From Kiritimatiellia bacterium (lineage in GTDB: Bacteria > Verrucomicrobiota > Kiritimatiellia > RFP12 > UBA1067), in assembly GCA_017648225.1 (NCBI GenBank), contig JAGCJE010000114.1:1-22327 (forward strand): a stretch of DNA of 22,327 nt, given 5' to 3'. A model generated the notes under the pieces. The model saw nothing but the letters and a program-made list of their open reading frames with translations, made no database searches and was not told the origin of the DNA. Numbering within the stretch: the stretch's first letter is position 1; each line of letters starts with the position of its first letter. A program made the position numbers and the translations under genes. Below, piece by piece: positions 1 to 7,772 of this stretch.

Positions 1-248
1 AGCCTGCCGGTCTTGCGTTCATCGCTCCAGACCTCCATGCCTAAAAGCGCCGCCAAAGCAGGAAGAACCGGGGATACCGAAATCGTCCACAGAGACGCGA
101 GAGACGAAAATCCTCCCTCTCCGGCATCCAGGTTAAAGGCGAAAAGCGCCGCCGCCCCGGCGAAAAAAAGTGAAATCGACAACGCCGAGACAAAAGTCTT
201 CGCGACCATGCCGATGGTGCGGTTAAATGTAACGCGCATCGGACTCAT
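1..248 (-). CDS. ABC-2 type transporter permease, N-terminal part (cut by window edge)
   Basis: This is the partner membrane subunit of the ATPase that precedes it. Its ATG at 248 overlaps the ATPase stop in an ATGA junction (245-248), so the two are translationally coupled. About 82 codons are visible. An N-terminal cytoplasmic stretch (MSPMRVTFNRTIG) is followed by a hydrophobic helix near residues 18-38. A second hydrophobic stretch then leads into MEVWSDERKTGRL, which resembles the conserved cytosolic (E/S)E(R/K)xxGT(L/I)E segment of ABC-2 permeases of the GldF/NatB/YadH kind. The gene has no end in this window, so its full length and substrate cannot be judged. Gliding-motility GldF-like and antibiotic or polysaccharide exporters are all possible. 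The family call is fairly safe and the substrate is unknown. Confidence 0.7.
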   Translation of the reverse strand, partial: MSPMRVTFNRTIGMVAKTFVSALSISLFFAGAAALFAFNLDAGEGGFSSLASLWTISVSPVLPALAALLGMEVWSDERKTGR

Positions 249-955
249 CGGACAGCCCCCTTCAATGCGGATTCGACGCGGGCTACGGTCTGGGCGTGAT
301 CAAGAGGCGTGGTATCAATCACGGACCCGATCCGACCTTTGGACAGCACAAGAAACTTCTTGACCCATTTCGCCAGATCGGAAATATCATGGCCAGTCAC
401 CACAACACTTGAAAATGTCGAAATAGACATGATAATCTCGCCGATAACACCGCGCATGGCATGATCCAGCCCGCCTAGCACATCATCTAAAAGAACGACT
501 CTAGGCCGCAGAAGAATCGCATCGGCAAGCGCAACACGCTTTTTAAAACCGAGCGAAAGCTCCCTGATCGGACGATTCATCACCTCTTTTATCTTGCAGG
601 TTGAAGAGGCCTCGGTTATACGCCTGCGAATACGCTTATCCGGCTCGCCTTTAAGCCGTGCGCGGTATGTAAGATACGATTTAACGGTCATATCTTCATA
701 AAGAGCGGGATTCTCCTGAAGATATCCAAGGTTTCTGCGATATCGTATAGGCTCCTTCGTGGGATTGCGGCCTTCTATCGCCATACTGCCCGAATCAGGC
801 ATCATAACCGTAGCTAAAATTCTCAATAGCGTCGTCTTGCCGGCGCCGTTGTCGCCGACAATACATACAGCCTCGCCTGGAACGACTGAAAACGAGACCC
901 CTTTAAGCACCTCTTTAGTGCCGTAGGAAAACACGATATCACGAACTTCAAACAT
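245..955 (-). CDS. ABC transporter ATP-binding protein (ABC-2/GldA-like)
   Basis: This 236-residue protein is a complete single nucleotide-binding domain that should energise the permease encoded immediately downstream. Walker A is GDNGAGKTT at residues 34-42, the Q-loop is Gln80, the signature is LSLGF at 133-137, Walker B runs to LLDD at 155-158, the D-loop is GGLD, and the H-loop His is residue 189. The signature variant LSxGxK(K/R)R is typical of ABC-2 exporters. The usual catalytic Glu after Walker B is Asp158; the DNA reads gat gat there. The ATG at 955 lies only nine bases after a TATAAT box and has no room for a Shine-Dalgarno site on that transcript. Read-through from murF, 20 bases upstream, is also possible. 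Confidence 0.9.
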   Translation of the reverse strand: MFEVRDIVFSYGTKEVLKGVSFSVVPGEAVCIVGDNGAGKTTLLRILATVMMPDSGSMAIEGRNPTKEPIRYRRNLGYLQENPALYEDMTVKSYLTYRARLKGEPDKRIRRRITEASSTCKIKEVMNRPIRELSLGFKKRVALADAILLRPRVVLLDDVLGGLDHAMRGVIGEIIMSISTFSSVVVTGHDISDLAKWVKKFLVLSKGRIGSVIDTTPLDHAQTVARVESALKGAVR

Positions 956-964
956 TTAACCAGT

Positions 965-973
965 ATTATACCA
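965..973 (-). promoter_or_regulatory. Extended -10 promoter for the ABC transporter pair
   Basis: The minus strand reads TGGTATAAT, a perfect extended -10 (TGnTATAAT), just after the murF stop codon. No convincing -35 hexamer is seen 17 bases upstream. The predicted transcription start, 6-8 bases beyond the box, falls at about 956-958, next to the ATG at 955. The transcript would therefore be leaderless or nearly so. Confidence 0.6.
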
Positions 974-975
974 AA

Positions 976-2145
976 TTATTCGGTTATTTTCCCTAATTTC
1001 ATGGCATTGGAAGCTTTAAGCAGGACTAAATCGCCCTTCTGAAATTCTTCATTAAAGCATTTCTGCAATTTTTGAAGATTTTCAAACGATTTTGTACACT
1101 TACAACGACTTGATTCCTCGCCCACGGCGATAACGGCGTCCAGACCCAAACGCGAGGCGTGTTCGAAGACCTCGGCATGAAGGCGCTGAGAGGCCTCGCC
1201 AAGTTCGAACATATCACCTAAAACGGCGATTTTCCGACCGCCGTTCTCCAATTTTGAAAATGTCGAAAGCGCCGCTTTCATCGCGTCGGGATTGGCGTTG
1301 TAAGTGTCGTCGATGAAACGTACGCCGTTTTTTTCGACCTTGCGCCAACGCGAGCCGGGCAACGCAAAATTCTCAAGCGACCGGATCGCACCCTCGACGC
1401 TCACGCCGTAGCGCGATGCGAGCGCGAACGCGACCGACGCGTTCGTAAGATTGTGCTCACCGGGAAGAACGTCGTTCACCGCATCGGCCAATTTCGCGGG
1501 TAGCGGTTCGGCCACGACAAATTCGCCGCGGCATCGAGAGCGCAGCGCATCCTTAAAGTCGCAGTTACCCGGAACGGCACCGAATTCCCGTGCCTTCGCA
1601 AGCAGCGTTCCCTTCTCGTCCGCAATACCCTCGCGCGTCTTGAAAAATTCGATATGAGCCGTACCGATATTCGTAACAAGTCCGGAATCGGGCTCGGCTA
1701 TATCGCAAAGAACCGCAATTTCCCCCGGATGGTTGCTCCCCATTTCAAGAACGAGAAACCTCGCGTCCCGCGGGCAGTTTAGAATCGTTATGGGAAGACC
1801 GAGATGATTGTTGTAATTCCCCGCCGTCGCATGAGTTTTTGCCAAAGTCGACAGAAACGATTTCAGAAGCTCCTTCGTCGTCGTCTTGCCGGCCGACCCG
1901 GTAAGCGCCACGACCGTCGTATTTTTAAGCGATCGGCGGTATTCGCGGGCGAGCGACTGCAGCTCCGCCAGAGCGTCGTCGCCGCCGATGACCTTCGCCG
2001 CGCCCGCTTCGAGCGCCTTGGGTATAAAATCGTTGCCGTCCACATTCCCGCCCTTGAGCGCGACATAAAGCATCCCGGGCTTCACGAGCCGCGAATCGAA
2101 GGTCGCGCCTTCAAAACCGAATTCCATTTCATCACATCCCGTCAT
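976..2145 (-). CDS. murF: UDP-N-acetylmuramoyl-tripeptide--D-alanyl-D-alanine ligase
   Basis: MurF is the cytoplasmic ligase that adds D-Ala-D-Ala to UDP-MurNAc-tripeptide, the last soluble step of peptidoglycan precursor synthesis. The 389-residue protein has the Mur ligase N-terminal domain (DSRLVKPGMLYVAL). It then has the ATP loop GSAGKTT at residues 83-89, NYNNHLGLP, the EMGSNHPGEI block, NIGTAHIEFF and the central-domain end FIDDTYNANPDAMK. The C-terminal domain carries AVLGDMFELG. It is shorter than E. coli MurF (about 450 residues), with compact ends, but all core motifs are there. I chose the ATG at 2145 because it forms an ATGA overlap with the stop of the upstream TerB/J-domain gene. 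A longer reading from 2175 would overlap that gene by 34 bases. Finding murF outside a division and cell-wall cluster is unusual but not unheard of. Confidence 0.93.
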   Translation of the reverse strand: MTGCDEMEFGFEGATFDSRLVKPGMLYVALKGGNVDGNDFIPKALEAGAAKVIGGDDALAELQSLAREYRRSLKNTTVVALTGSAGKTTTKELLKSFLSTLAKTHATAGNYNNHLGLPITILNCPRDARFLVLEMGSNHPGEIAVLCDIAEPDSGLVTNIGTAHIEFFKTREGIADEKGTLLAKAREFGAVPGNCDFKDALRSRCRGEFVVAEPLPAKLADAVNDVLPGEHNLTNASVAFALASRYGVSVEGAIRSLENFALPGSRWRKVEKNGVRFIDDTYNANPDAMKAALSTFSKLENGGRKIAVLGDMFELGEASQRLHAEVFEHASRLGLDAVIAVGEESSRCKCTKSFENLQKLQKCFNEEFQKGDLVLLKASNAMKLGKITE

Positions 2146-2903
2146 AATCCGCGTTCCTTCTTGACGGCGCTCCACGCCGCGTTTATTTTCGACATTCTCT
2201 CGTTCGCGCGCGCAACCATTTCCTCGGGAAGACCCTGCGCCTTGAGGGTATCGGGGTGATAACGCTTGGCGAGACTACGGTACGCCTTTCTGACCTCGTC
2301 GTCGGAAGCCGAGGGGGAAACGCCAAGCTGACTGTAGGCGTCGGCCATGTCGTCCTGGCGATAGGCGGACCGATCATGGGAGCTGGAATAAAACCTTTCG
2401 CGATAGAATACGCCGAACCATTCGGAACTTATCTTGAGATACGGAGTTATCCTTTCGAGAATATTCTTCTCGATCACCGATAGATCGCCGTCGGCGCAGG
2501 CTATATCCCAGAGCATTTCGTAGAAAATCACTCTCACGTCGCCGTTTCCGACGACCGAAGCGAAATCGCCGGCATATTCGTAAATCGAATGGGAATCATC
2601 CTTCGCCTTGCGGAAAACGTCTATGGCGTAACTGCGCGCGGCGCGCGAGAAGCCGAGGCGGGCGAAAGCCGCCTCGACCGCGGAAATCTCAACCTTTGAA
2701 ATACGCCCGTCGGCCTTCGCCATTTTCGCAAGCATCGCCGCGGCGGACGCGCAGAAGACGACGTCAGGCGACTTCTGCGCCGACTTCCCAGATTTACCGA
2801 ATTCCTCTATAAAATGACCGAGCAGTCCGCCGATGACAATACCAGGCAGTTTGCCCAGCCAGCTGCCGACGCAGCCTCCGATTATCGCTCCGTTCCACCC
2901 CAT
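2142..2903 (-). CDS. TerB and J-domain co-chaperone, DjlA-like
   Basis: The 253-residue product has a DjlA-like layout. An N-terminal glycine-rich membrane segment (about residues 1-32, with GGCVGSWLGKLPG) is followed by a TerB-like helical domain (about 45-165, including MAKADGRISKVE and ACADGDLSVIE, the acidic TerB metal-site motifs). A C-terminal J domain begins at DAYSQLGVSPSAS and has the HPD motif around residue 215. Such proteins stimulate DnaK from the membrane; the client is unknown. The frame is open from a TTG at 2909 that overlaps the previous stop, but the ATG at 2903 has an AAAGGA site 8 bases upstream and is preferred. It sits in the trkA-murF run with tiny gaps. I leave the symbol blank because orthology to E. 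coli djlA cannot be shown by eye. Confidence 0.85.
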   Translation of the reverse strand: MGWNGAIIGGCVGSWLGKLPGIVIGGLLGHFIEEFGKSGKSAQKSPDVVFCASAAAMLAKMAKADGRISKVEISAVEAAFARLGFSRAARSYAIDVFRKAKDDSHSIYEYAGDFASVVGNGDVRVIFYEMLWDIACADGDLSVIEKNILERITPYLKISSEWFGVFYRERFYSSSHDRSAYRQDDMADAYSQLGVSPSASDDEVRKAYRSLAKRYHPDTLKAQGLPEEMVARANERMSKINAAWSAVKKERGL

Positions 2904-2905
2904 GG

Positions 2906-3841
2906 TCAATTTCCTTTTTTTAAATTTTCCTTAATCCAACGGGCTTTGTAGAACTTCGCGCCCTTGAACGGACCTATAATCCTCTCACCGCCGTCGGGAG
3001 TAATGACGATCAGCCTGTCGGACCACCATTTTTCCGTCGGTATCTGAAGAAGAATCCCCTTCTCGCCGTCCGGCGAATAACTTTTAACGTGAGCGCGCAT
3101 CATGACGGGCTTGAACACCCCCTCGTCGGGATTGAAGCCCCATACGCCCGTACGGTTCGTCATATAATATCCGCCCCTGCCGTCGGCGACAAGATCGTGA
3201 CCGTGGGCATCTACTGCGGCCTGTGAAAAATCCCACCTGCGTTTGACGACCGCCGACATCGAGTCTTTCCTGTACGACATCTCGAAGAGATTCGTGTAAC
3301 CGAGAACTAAAAGACTGTCGCGCTTCGCGTCCCAGACGACGCCGTGACCGCCGGGAAGATCCATAACCTCCTTCACCGTCTGCTTTGAAGGCTCGAAAGG
3401 ATTTTTAGCGACATCTACGAAAATAAGTTTATCTATACCGACGGAACAGGCGACGGCGACACGCCCGTCGGGGAGGATCTCGAGCGAATGAGGCCCCGCC
3501 GTATCGGGGGCGAGCTTCAGATACCAGCGCGCTCTGCACGACGCTACGTCGATCGCCGCCGCGCCGCCGTTTGAAGCGCACGCAAGAACGGTGCGGCCGC
3601 CGTCCACGATCTTGCACTCGTCGATGTTGCCGAAAACCTCCGCGTCCTTCGCGACGTTCGGATCTTCATGCGGATCCCATCTCCACGAAAACTCAAGAGG
3701 CGAGCCGGGCGCGGCCGAGGCGATCACGAGATTCGTCGCTCCCTGCTCGGCGGCGACGAAACGCCAATCTTCGGAGCCTGCCGACGCGCCCAGAACAAAC
3801 AACGCGGAAAACAAAGCGGAGGTGATTTTTTCAACTGTCAT
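2906..3841 (-). CDS. Secreted DUF6528-like beta-propeller protein
   Basis: The 311-residue protein begins with a Sec signal peptide (about residues 1-22, ending in ASA), so it is probably periplasmic or exported. The rest has repeated short strand patterns of a WD/NHL-like propeller: SWRWDP, CKIVDGGRTVLACAS, HSLEILPDGRVAVACS, GHGVVWDAKRDSLLVLG, HGHDLVADGRGGYYMTN and SYSPDGEKGILLQ. The W-x-W-x-P start and the PHSLE-LPDGRVAVA block match my memory of DUF6528 six-bladed propellers. No catalytic residues are known for that family. The ATG at 3841 is preferred to a TTG at 3853 because a GAGG ribosome site, which overlaps the trkH stop, lies 6 bases before it. Its place between trkH and a chaperone gene does not explain its role. 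Confidence 0.7.
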   Translation of the reverse strand: MTVEKITSALFSALFVLGASAGSEDWRFVAAEQGATNLVIASAAPGSPLEFSWRWDPHEDPNVAKDAEVFGNIDECKIVDGGRTVLACASNGGAAAIDVASCRARWYLKLAPDTAGPHSLEILPDGRVAVACSVGIDKLIFVDVAKNPFEPSKQTVKEVMDLPGGHGVVWDAKRDSLLVLGYTNLFEMSYRKDSMSAVVKRRWDFSQAAVDAHGHDLVADGRGGYYMTNRTGVWGFNPDEGVFKPVMMRAHVKSYSPDGEKGILLQIPTEKWWSDRLIVITPDGGERIIGPFKGAKFYKARWIKENLKKGN

Positions 3842-3849
3842 GGGATACC

Positions 3850-5325
3850 TCAATTATAACGCCTTGATCCGGCGCTGTTGCGACGAAAGCTGAACACTGT
3901 TCCGATAAGGATAAGAAGCGTGAAAATCTCCAATCTGCCGGCGATCATCACAACACAATACCAGCATTTTAAAAAATCCGGGATATTTCCGTAGTGCGCC
4001 GTCGGACCGAGTTCACCGAACGCGGGGCCGACGTTACCCACCATACTGAACGATCCCGTCAGCGCTTCAAAAGGCGCAAGTCCCGCAAGCGCACCGAACA
4101 GCATCGTCACCAGGACCAGCAGAAGATATACGAAGATAAAAGAGGCAATGTACGGGACGATCGTCTCACGGCCCGGCTGAGCGTTGAGACGGAGAGTAAA
4201 AACACCATGGGGATGGACGAGTCTTCGAAACTCGTTCACGAGCTGCTTGAAAAGAACCGTCCAGCGCACAACCTTGATGCCGCCGGCCGTCGATCCGGAA
4301 CATCCGCCGATAAGAACGAGGGCAAGAAGTATAATCTGGGCGGCCGGTCTCCACACCGTATAATCGTCGGTCATGAAGCCCGTGGAGGATATTATCGACG
4401 CAACGTGAAACGCCGAATCCCTCAGCGTCTCTCCGAAAGCCTTCGCCCCGGGAAGCTGAATAAGCACGACGCAGACTGTCGTAGCAAAAACGATTCCGGC
4501 AAAAGCCCTCAATTCGCTGTCGCGCCATATACCGCCGACACGTCCGGTGAAGACCCGGTAGTAGAGGGCGAAGTTCACCGAAGCCAGAAGCATGAACGCG
4601 CACGTGATCCACTCCACAGCCGGATTCTCAAAAGCTCCTACCGACAGATTGCGCGTCGAAAATCCGCCTGTCCCAAGCGTTGAAAAAGAAAGGCACAAAG
4701 CATCGAAACACCCCATATCGCATACCAGCAGCAATGCGAACTGCGCGGCTGTGAATCCCATGTAGATAAACCAGAGAACCTTGGCCGTATTCGTGATGCG
4801 GGCAGTAAGCTTACCCTTCTCAGGTCCGGTCGTTTCGGCCTGAATGAGCTTCATCCCTCCGATTCCCAAAAGCGGCACGAGCGCGACGACGAGCGCGACG
4901 ACGCCCATGCCGCCGAGCCAATGCATTTCACAGCGCCACAGATTAATGCTCCTCGGCAGAGATTCGACGTCGAATATGACGGTCGCGCCCGTGGTCGTGA
5001 AACCGCTTATACTCTCGAAAACGCAGTTTGTAAATCCCTTGATCGCTCCGCTGAACCAGAGAGGCAGCGAACCGAAAAAGCCGAGAAGGATCCAACTCCC
5101 GCCGACGGCGACGAAAGCCGCACGAATGCTCAGCGGCGCGGCTTTAATGTGGCGGTAGACAACCGTTATCGCCACGGCGACGGCGATACTCGCCGCCATC
5201 GGCACAGCGAACGACCATGCCGCACGCGTCTCGCCGTATCGGACGGCCGCGACAAGCGGCAGCAGAAGGGAGACGCCCGCCAGCGCGAGAACGTATGAAA
5301 AGATCCTGAGAAGCGGCAGCACCAT
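3850..5325 (-). CDS. trkH: Trk potassium uptake channel subunit TrkH
   Basis: TrkH is the potassium-translocating inner-membrane subunit, gated by the cytoplasmic TrkA ring encoded just upstream. The 491-residue protein has the four pore-loop filter repeats: SGFTTTGATV, STLGTGGFST, SSTGFMTDDY and SMVGNVGPAFGELGP. About ten hydrophobic helices can be seen, and the GGCSGSTAGGIKVVR block before the last repeat is diagnostic. Length is normal for the family. The ATG at 5325 begins 5 bases after the trkA stop, with GGGGAGG about 10 bases upstream inside trkA. A TTG at 5334 overlapping the stop is less likely, since its ribosome-site spacing would be about 1 base. Confidence 0.95.
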   Translation of the reverse strand: MVLPLLRIFSYVLALAGVSLLLPLVAAVRYGETRAAWSFAVPMAASIAVAVAITVVYRHIKAAPLSIRAAFVAVGGSWILLGFFGSLPLWFSGAIKGFTNCVFESISGFTTTGATVIFDVESLPRSINLWRCEMHWLGGMGVVALVVALVPLLGIGGMKLIQAETTGPEKGKLTARITNTAKVLWFIYMGFTAAQFALLLVCDMGCFDALCLSFSTLGTGGFSTRNLSVGAFENPAVEWITCAFMLLASVNFALYYRVFTGRVGGIWRDSELRAFAGIVFATTVCVVLIQLPGAKAFGETLRDSAFHVASIISSTGFMTDDYTVWRPAAQIILLALVLIGGCSGSTAGGIKVVRWTVLFKQLVNEFRRLVHPHGVFTLRLNAQPGRETIVPYIASFIFVYLLLVLVTMLFGALAGLAPFEALTGSFSMVGNVGPAFGELGPTAHYGNIPDFLKCWYCVVMIAGRLEIFTLLILIGTVFSFRRNSAGSRRYN

Positions 5326-5330
5326 CTGTC

Positions 5331-6779
5331 TCAAGCCTCCCCGGTAAACAGCTGAATCTCATCACCCGCGCCGGCCTTTACGACCAGCACGATGCGTGCG
5401 CCCGGAGCGATAACCGTCGAACCGTTGGGCATCGAATACCTGCCGCCCTCCTTCTCCTGGACGAGCAGCGCCAGAAACTCACCGTCGTTCACCAGTTCCG
5501 AAAGCGCCTTGCCGGCGGCGCGGCTCGAGGGCGAAACTTCGCATTCGACGATTTCGAAAAATCTGTTGCATACCGCATGGATCGATTTCACGTTGTCGCC
5601 CCTCAAATGGCTGACGATGCAATCCACGACGGTGTCGCGCATGGGAACTGCGACATCGACGCCGAGCTTTCGCGCAACATCGTCAAAATCGCTCGACGCG
5701 GTAAGAGCAATGGTTTTTTTGACGCCGCGGGACTTCAAATACGCGGCCATGACCAGATTGCTCTCGTAATTGCCGGAGGCCGCGACCATCAGATCGACGG
5801 CGTCGAGCGACTCCTCGCGGACGAGATCGGCGTCCGTCATGTCACCGCAGAGAACCCTCACGTTGCTGAAGCGTTCGGCGGCTTCCCGGCACAGATGGGG
5901 GTCTCTATCCACAATCGTCATTTCGCGCGTTTTCTCCCGCGGAGAATTTCCGAAAATACGCGAAAATACGGAGGCGCGGCGCGAAGAAACGTGATGATCT
6001 ACGACGAGAGTGCCGACGCGGTCGGCTCCGAAAACTGTGACGGTTCTCAGTATCTCTTCCGCAGACCTCCCCATAAAAAGCATGAGAGACGGAATATCCT
6101 CCAACGAAACTAGCACTCCGACGCGGTCGCCCGCTTCGGGCATCGTGTTGCCGTTGGGAAGAACAGCGGTCTTATCAGACTCTACATAGGCAACAAGATA
6201 ATGCCACCCCGGCATTTTGGAAAGTCTGCATATCGGCACCCCGTCAAAAGGACCGCCGGCGACGACCGGAAGTGAAACGATGCCGTATCCGCCGCCCAGT
6301 TCGATAACGTTGCCGACAGCGCCGAGAGACATGGCGCGAGTGATCGCAGCCGCCGCCTCGACGTCGGGGTTGAGCATGTGATCGACACCGAAAAGAGGCC
6401 TGCGTTCACCGCTTGCCGTAGCGTCGGCGTGACGACTGGCCGTGGCCGTCGTCCTTAAGTAATACGCGTAATTTCTCACGCGCGCGATTTTCAGAACATC
6501 GGGATAATCGGCGTCGACGAGCGAACAGACGATCATGTTCATCTCGTCATCGTCCGTAAGCGTCACGAGAGCGTCGGCCGTGGCGATACCCGCTTCAGAA
6601 AGCGTCTCGGGGCTGTTGCCGTCCGACTCGACCACCGTGCAGTCGAGCGCGTTCCGGGCGTGCTGCACCTTCTCTGGGTCGCGATCCACGAGAACGACAT
6701 GCACCCCTTCCGCCACCAGTGTGCGCGCAAGCTGCAGACCGGTGAATCCGGCCCCGACAACAATAACTTTTTTACTCAT
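5331..6779 (-). CDS. trkA: Trk system potassium uptake regulator TrkA (double RCK)
   Basis: TrkA forms the cytoplasmic NAD(H)/ATP-sensing gating ring of the Trk channel. The 482-residue protein has the tandem layout RCK_N-RCK_C-RCK_N-RCK_C. The first nucleotide-binding loop is canonical (VVGAGFTG, Gly9-x-Gly11-xx-Gly14, with acid residue in VLVDRD). The second, near residue 250, reads FGADRVG, so the middle glycine of GxGxxG is Asp, and an insert of about 20 residues follows. RCK_C domains lie around residues 150-235 and 400-480. It is the first gene of the trkA-trkH-propeller-TerB/J-murF run and has its own good promoter. The predicted transcript start lies about 4-5 bases before the ATG. 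Confidence 0.94.
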   Translation of the reverse strand: MSKKVIVVGAGFTGLQLARTLVAEGVHVVLVDRDPEKVQHARNALDCTVVESDGNSPETLSEAGIATADALVTLTDDDEMNMIVCSLVDADYPDVLKIARVRNYAYYLRTTATASRHADATASGERRPLFGVDHMLNPDVEAAAAITRAMSLGAVGNVIELGGGYGIVSLPVVAGGPFDGVPICRLSKMPGWHYLVAYVESDKTAVLPNGNTMPEAGDRVGVLVSLEDIPSLMLFMGRSAEEILRTVTVFGADRVGTLVVDHHVSSRRASVFSRIFGNSPREKTREMTIVDRDPHLCREAAERFSNVRVLCGDMTDADLVREESLDAVDLMVAASGNYESNLVMAAYLKSRGVKKTIALTASSDFDDVARKLGVDVAVPMRDTVVDCIVSHLRGDNVKSIHAVCNRFFEIVECEVSPSSRAAGKALSELVNDGEFLALLVQEKEGGRYSMPNGSTVIAPGARIVLVVKAGAGDEIQLFTGEA

Positions 6780-6790
6780 ATTTTCCGAAT

Positions 6791-6819
6791 ATTATAAAAT
6801 ATTCAGAGCGCCTTTTCAA
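6791..6819 (-). promoter_or_regulatory. Sigma-70 type promoter for the trkA operon
   Basis: The minus strand shows TTGAAA (6819-6814), a 17-base spacer and a perfect TATAAT (6796-6791). This is the best -35/-10 pair in the window. The expected start near 6784 would leave a leader of only about five bases before the trkA ATG at 6779. A weak GGAAAA before the ATG would lie mostly upstream of, or at, the transcript start. Confidence 0.7.
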
Positions 6820-6833
6820 CAATCCACCGCACC

Positions 6834-7421
6834 TTATCCGTTTTTCTCGCGAGCGCCCCAGGCGCTTCGCATGAACTTAACGGAACGTGAAAAAATCTGA
6901 TCGACGTTCGCGGACGAGGAAATATCGAGAATATCACGGATTTCGTCGCTTGAAAGATGAAAGCGCGTCTTAAAGAGCATGACGTACGCGCGCTCCGGAT
7001 CGGCGTTCCACAGATCCTTGAAGCACAGATGCGTCATGTGCCAGACTTCCGAAAGATCGGCTTTTTTATCCTCGCTCGGGATTTCCATCGCGGCGTCGCC
7101 GTCTTCGTTGTCCGCGTGGGCGTTTTCAATCGAAATCTCACCGTGTTTGTTCGGATCGGCGTTCTTGATGAAACCGCGCACATAAGTTCTGAGCCATCCT
7201 TGAAAACTGCCGCCGTCGTTGCGGTAAAGACCGATCTTCCCGCGCCCGATCATCTCGCTGTAGAGCATTCCCATCAGGTCGCCGTCGGTAAGCGAATAGC
7301 GCGTCATCATTTCCTTGTTCTTCGGTGTCTTAGCCTCGACGGAAATGACCTTCTCCCAAACGAGTTTCCAACCCTCGTCAGATCCTGACTTAACTGACTC
7401 GTACCATTCACTGTCGGTCAT
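6834..7421 (-). CDS. ECF-like RNA polymerase sigma factor
   Basis: The 195-residue protein resembles a small sigma-70 family factor. Residues about 15-85 look like region 2, with the helix DGDLMGMLYSEMI followed by GGSFQGWLRTYVRGFI, equivalent to the G-x-F-x-x-WL-x-x-ARN block. Residues about 135-185 look like the region 4 helix-turn-helix: LSSDEIRDILDIS, then NVDQIFSRSVKFMRSA. An acidic linker (DNEDGDAAMEIPSEDKKAD) joins them. The match is to the general pattern only, and region 4 is less typical than region 2. No anti-sigma factor with a membrane segment is next to it; the small protein upstream is the only candidate partner. A strong ribosome site (GGGGGAG, 5 bases before ATG) supports the start at 7421. 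Confidence 0.6.
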   Translation of the reverse strand: MTDSEWYESVKSGSDEGWKLVWEKVISVEAKTPKNKEMMTRYSLTDGDLMGMLYSEMIGRGKIGLYRNDGGSFQGWLRTYVRGFIKNADPNKHGEISIENAHADNEDGDAAMEIPSEDKKADLSEVWHMTHLCFKDLWNADPERAYVMLFKTRFHLSSDEIRDILDISSSANVDQIFSRSVKFMRSAWGAREKNG

Positions 7422-7437
7422 GACAGCTCCCCCTTTC

Positions 7438-7755
7438 TTATGCGAAAGTCAACAATCCCGGAACCGGCTCCACACCGGGGCGTTTCAGCCATACGCCCTT
7501 TTCGTGTTTCCCCTTTATGAAATCGTCATACGAAATACCGCCGATGCCGTCCTTGATGTCGATAAGAGTCCCGGCAAACTCGAATACGGCCTCGGGGATC
7601 TTGTTGCCTCCGGCGTCCTCGGCCTTCACCTTGAAGACGTCTCCGGACGATGCGCCGCCCGAAAGAACCACGTTTACCGCCCAACGTTTCTCCTTTTCCT
7701 TGCGGTTAGTCGAAAGAAATGTAAGCGTTATCGTTTTACCCTCTGGTATTTTCAT
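7438..7755 (-). CDS. Unknown 105-residue protein next to the sigma factor
   Basis: I do not recognise this protein. It has no signal peptide or membrane helix. The composition is strand-like: MKIPEGKTITLTFLS, then RWAVNVVLSGG, VFKVKAEDAGG and AVFEFAGTLIDIKDGIGG. A basic tract follows (DDFIKGKHEKGVWLKRPG) and the C-terminus is short and hydrophobic. This suggests a small cytoplasmic beta-rich domain. The ATG at 7755 has an AGG-type ribosome site 8 bases upstream. It lies 17 bases after folB and 16 bases before the sigma gene, so all three are likely co-transcribed. A partner or regulator of the sigma factor is a guess from position only. Confidence 0.6.
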   Translation of the reverse strand: MKIPEGKTITLTFLSTNRKEKEKRWAVNVVLSGGASSGDVFKVKAEDAGGNKIPEAVFEFAGTLIDIKDGIGGISYDDFIKGKHEKGVWLKRPGVEPVPGLLTFA

Positions 7756-7772
7756 TTCGACTGCCTTTCCAT

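Noticed and set aside
3853..3858. TATAAT on the minus strand just before the propeller gene
   Set aside because: It lacks the TGn extension and a -35, and lies inside the trkH end in a tight operon; it may be chance.
3994..4683. 229-residue plus-strand frame
   Set aside because: It is antisense to trkH; its composition is Arg/Ser/Lys rich, as expected for a shadow frame.
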